A stretch of 54,802 bases of DNA from the NCBI RefSeq assembly GCF_015207985.1, contig NZ_JADEVV010000026.1:1-54802 (forward strand), in the 5' to 3' direction. Positions 52,984 to 54,802 of this stretch are shown piece by piece. The stretch's first letter is position 1. Each line of letters begins with the position of its first letter. A program made the translations under genes and the position numbers. This DNA is from Synechocystis salina LEGE 00031 (lineage in GTDB: Bacteria; Cyanobacteriota; Cyanobacteriia; Cyanobacteriales; Microcystaceae). The notes beneath the pieces are model-generated. The model saw only the letters and a list, made by a program, of their open reading frames with translations. It was not told the origin of the DNA and did no database searches.

Positions 52984-53173
52984 GGGAAAATTGCTAACTC
53001 TAGACTGGGGAGGAAATCAACAAGAAAAAATCCCCGCAATTCTAACATGGAGAAAGGGGACAAACTTTGCCAGGCTTGTTGAAAAAATCTATTGTCGGAG
53101 GGAGCTACCCTGGGCCGTAAACCGTTACCATCGATAGAACAAAACTTAACATAGCAGTAAAAATTTTTAACGT

Positions 53174-54406
53174 ATGACAATGGCTTGGTTAATGGGGTTG
53201 GGTTTAGCCCTGGCTTCGGTGCTGTGGGTGGAACTGGTGCGGGACTGCTACCATGCCTTGGCCCATGTATGGTCGCCGCTTTATCGTCTCCATGGCTGGC
53301 ACCACCGGGTATTCCGCTCTGATTTATCGGTGGTGAGCACGGAAATTTATCAAAAGGCTCACTGGTACAATGATGTGCCGGAAGCATTAGTAATGTTAGC
53401 TTTTGGCATTTGGCCGCCCTTGTTAACCTGGATGTGGCAGAGTTTTGACCATTGGCCCCTAATCTTGGCTGCCAGCGCTGGGCAGATTTACACTTTGGGA
53501 TTTTTGCTGTCGGCGATCGCCAGGGGAATGGGACTACCCAATGCCGATGAGATTACGGATTTAACCCACCGCCCAGGGCCATTTTTAGCGCCGCCGGCCC
53601 CTTGGATGGTGAACCGCACCTACCATTGGCGCCACCATTTTGATGATCCCAATGCTTACTTCTGTGGAACCCTAACCCTGGTGGATAAAATGTTGGGCAC
53701 CGCTTTGTCCCTCAAAGGCAAAAAAATTGCAGTTACCGGGGCTTCCGGTGGTTTTGGCCAGGCTCTTTTGCAGGAACTCCATCAACAGGGTGCTAAGGCG
53801 ATCGCCCTTACCTCCTCTGGCCAAGAAGTCAGCATCACCGCGACAGGTAAAACCATTCCCATTAGAACTGAACAATGGTGCATCGGCCAGGAAGATCGAC
53901 TCCAGGATTTGCTAGGGGAAATTGACATTTTGGTCATTAACCATGGAGTAAACGTCCACCAGCGGCGGGATGGCCAGGCAATTGAGCAAGCCTACGAAGT
54001 TAATACTTTTTCTGCCCTGCGCCTAATGGAATTATTCCTAGCCACGGTAAAAACTAATCGACACATTGCCACCAAAGAAATTTGGGTGAATACCTCCGAG
54101 GCGGAAGTTAATCCAGCGTTTAGCCCTTTGTACGAACTGAGTAAGCGAGCGTTAGGGGATTTGGTTACCTTGAAGCGATTGGATTCCCCCTGCGTGATTC
54201 GTAAACTGATCCTGGGGCCGTTCAAAAGCAAACTCAATCCGGTGGGCATTATGAGTGCCTCCTGGGTGGCTCGGCAAGTGGTGAAGGGGGTAAAGCGGGA
54301 CAGCCGCAATATTATTGTCACCATCAACCCAATCACGTTCATTGCCTTTCCCATCAAAGAATTTTTTGTCTCCCTTTATTTCCGTTGCTTTAGCAAAAAG
54401 TCCTAA
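53174..54406 (+). CDS. Bifunctional sterol-desaturase-like/short-chain dehydrogenase fusion
   Basis: A 410-residue fusion. The first half (about 1-175) is a fatty-acid-hydroxylase/sterol-desaturase domain with several membrane helices and histidine boxes: HALAH (27-31), HGWHH (40-44), His132 (THRPG) and HWRHH (151-155), which would hold a di-iron centre. The second half (about 184-410) is an SDR with TGASGGFG (188-195) and the catalytic Ser308, Tyr320 and Lys324 (YELSK). The known class of bifunctional sterol desaturase/short chain dehydrogenases has this arrangement. Joining an oxygenase and a dehydrogenase suggests hydroxylation followed by oxidation of one lipid or carotenoid, but the substrate is unknown. 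The ATG is at 53174. Confidence 0.85.
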   Translation: MTMAWLMGLGLALASVLWVELVRDCYHALAHVWSPLYRLHGWHHRVFRSDLSVVSTEIYQKAHWYNDVPEALVMLAFGIWPPLLTWMWQSFDHWPLILAASAGQIYTLGFLLSAIARGMGLPNADEITDLTHRPGPFLAPPAPWMVNRTYHWRHHFDDPNAYFCGTLTLVDKMLGTALSLKGKKIAVTGASGGFGQALLQELHQQGAKAIALTSSGQEVSITATGKTIPIRTEQWCIGQEDRLQDLLGEIDILVINHGVNVHQRRDGQAIEQAYEVNTFSALRLMELFLATVKTNRHIATKEIWVNTSEAEVNPAFSPLYELSKRALGDLVTLKRLDSPCVIRKLILGPFKSKLNPVGIMSASWVARQVVKGVKRDSRNIIVTINPITFIAFPIKEFFVSLYFRCFSKKS

Positions 54407-54407
54407 A

Positions 54408-54802
54408 CTACTTTTGCCGAGACCCATAGCTGAGTAGTAGCAAAAAAAATGCTGTTCCCAAAAGATATTTCAGGCCATCGGGAATCCAGGGAGCAGGGGA
54501 AATAAACCCTTCAATGATGCCTGCAATAATTAGCAGGGGCACAATGCCAAATACCAATTGAGCCGCGGCGATCGCCTTTTGTTTGAGGGCGTAACCCCGA
54601 CGGTAGGGCCCTGGCCACAATAACCCCTTGGCAATGAGTAAGCCCGCCGCCCCCGCCAGAAAAATTGCCGGTAATTCCAATGAGCCATGGGGAAAGACAA
54701 AACCCCAAAAGGGAATGGCCAAATTATGTTGGGCCACCAATGCCCCCACCGCCCCCAGCAGTAGACCGTTATAAAACAGGGCATAAATGGTCCATATTCC
54801 CA
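54408..54802 (-). CDS. SpoIIM-like membrane protein, 5' end outside the window
   Basis: The frame ends with TAG at 54408-54410 and runs out of the right edge without a convincing start. The internal GTG (54747-54749) is not needed, because coding similarity continues upstream (ALFYNGLLLGA). The visible 130 residues contain the SpoIIM/DUF95 signature: FPHGSLELPAIFLAGAAGL in a membrane context, followed by three or four membrane helices and a KQK-rich short loop. SpoIIM-family proteins act as membrane permease-like partners in many non-sporulating bacteria, often beside RDD or AAA genes. One base separates its stop from the stop of the desaturase fusion, with which it converges. Confidence 0.85.
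   Translation of the reverse strand, partial: GIWTIYALFYNGLLLGAVGALVAQHNLAIPFWGFVFPHGSLELPAIFLAGAAGLLIAKGLLWPGPYRRGYALKQKAIAAAQLVFGIVPLLIIAGIIEGFISPAPWIPDGLKYLLGTAFFLLLLSYGSRQK

Noticed and set aside
1-54802. CRISPR arrays, prophage clusters, rRNA or additional tRNA genes
   Set aside because: None seen on reading both strands. Only one tRNA (2336-2408) and no regular repeat-spacer pattern.

Overview
The window is chromosomal DNA of a unicellular freshwater cyanobacterium of the Synechocystis sp. PCC 6803 / PCC 6714 group. The octamer GCGATCGC (HIP1) is scattered through almost all genes. The gene content is cyanobacterial: chlB, ndhL, petF, sqdX, sphS, ycf46, sepF, groESL with a CIRCE operator, and the glucose transporter glcP. 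Many proteins look nearly identical to PCC 6803 proteins as I remember them. GlcP and ferredoxin seem to differ at a few residues, so a close relative rather than 6803 itself is likely. That is recall, not a search.

Layout. 1-2335 is an accessory strip. It holds a transposase tail cut by the window edge, an AT-rich 450-residue protein with an AbiGi-like N-terminus, a decayed serine recombinase and a small unknown gene. It lies directly 3' of tRNA-Ala(UGC) and contains no HIP1 site. 2500-14436 is core: trhO-radC, rpmI-rplT, lpxD, secD-secF, glcP, an SLH/OprB porin, a TrkA-N protein and chlB. 14600-16320 is a second accessory strip: a Uma2-type gene and a DUF433/DUF5615 toxin-antitoxin-like pair, punctuated by copies of one short direct repeat. 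16329-25805 carries an L,D-transpeptidase, comF, a cysteine desulfurase, an SGNH-fold protein, gnd, sqdX, rsmD, an SDR and gloA.

25919-33973 (all minus strand) holds two units. One is a four-gene run: a protein with three internal repeats, an Ntn-type acylase, tmk and a CHAT-domain protein. The other is a three-gene run: a ribbon-helix-helix protein, the Ycf46 AAA ATPase and a DUF1257 protein, closed by a strong terminator. 34263-38206 carries an ATP-grasp-fold protein, accD and sphS. 38482-39219 is a DUF4336 gene in a HIP1-free stretch. 39494-44400 has cimA, a Nudix hydrolase and groES-groEL under CIRCE control. A BrnT/BrnA module (44531-45041) lies divergently beside groES. 45090-54802 is core again: cupin, sepF, ilvA, a DUF177 protein, a DUF3007 protein, ndhL, an RDD protein, petF, lpxB, a DUF4330 protein, a desaturase-SDR fusion and the 3' end of a SpoIIM-like gene.

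Several systems are split across the window: lpxD and lpxB (lipid A-type acylation and disaccharide formation), secD/secF (translocation motor), gnd and glcP (sugar use), and ndhL and petF (electron transfer around photosystem I). For many genes an in-frame ATG just inside a longer TTG or GTG reading frame was chosen as the start, and the reason is given in each entry. No CRISPR array, rRNA or intact prophage was seen.
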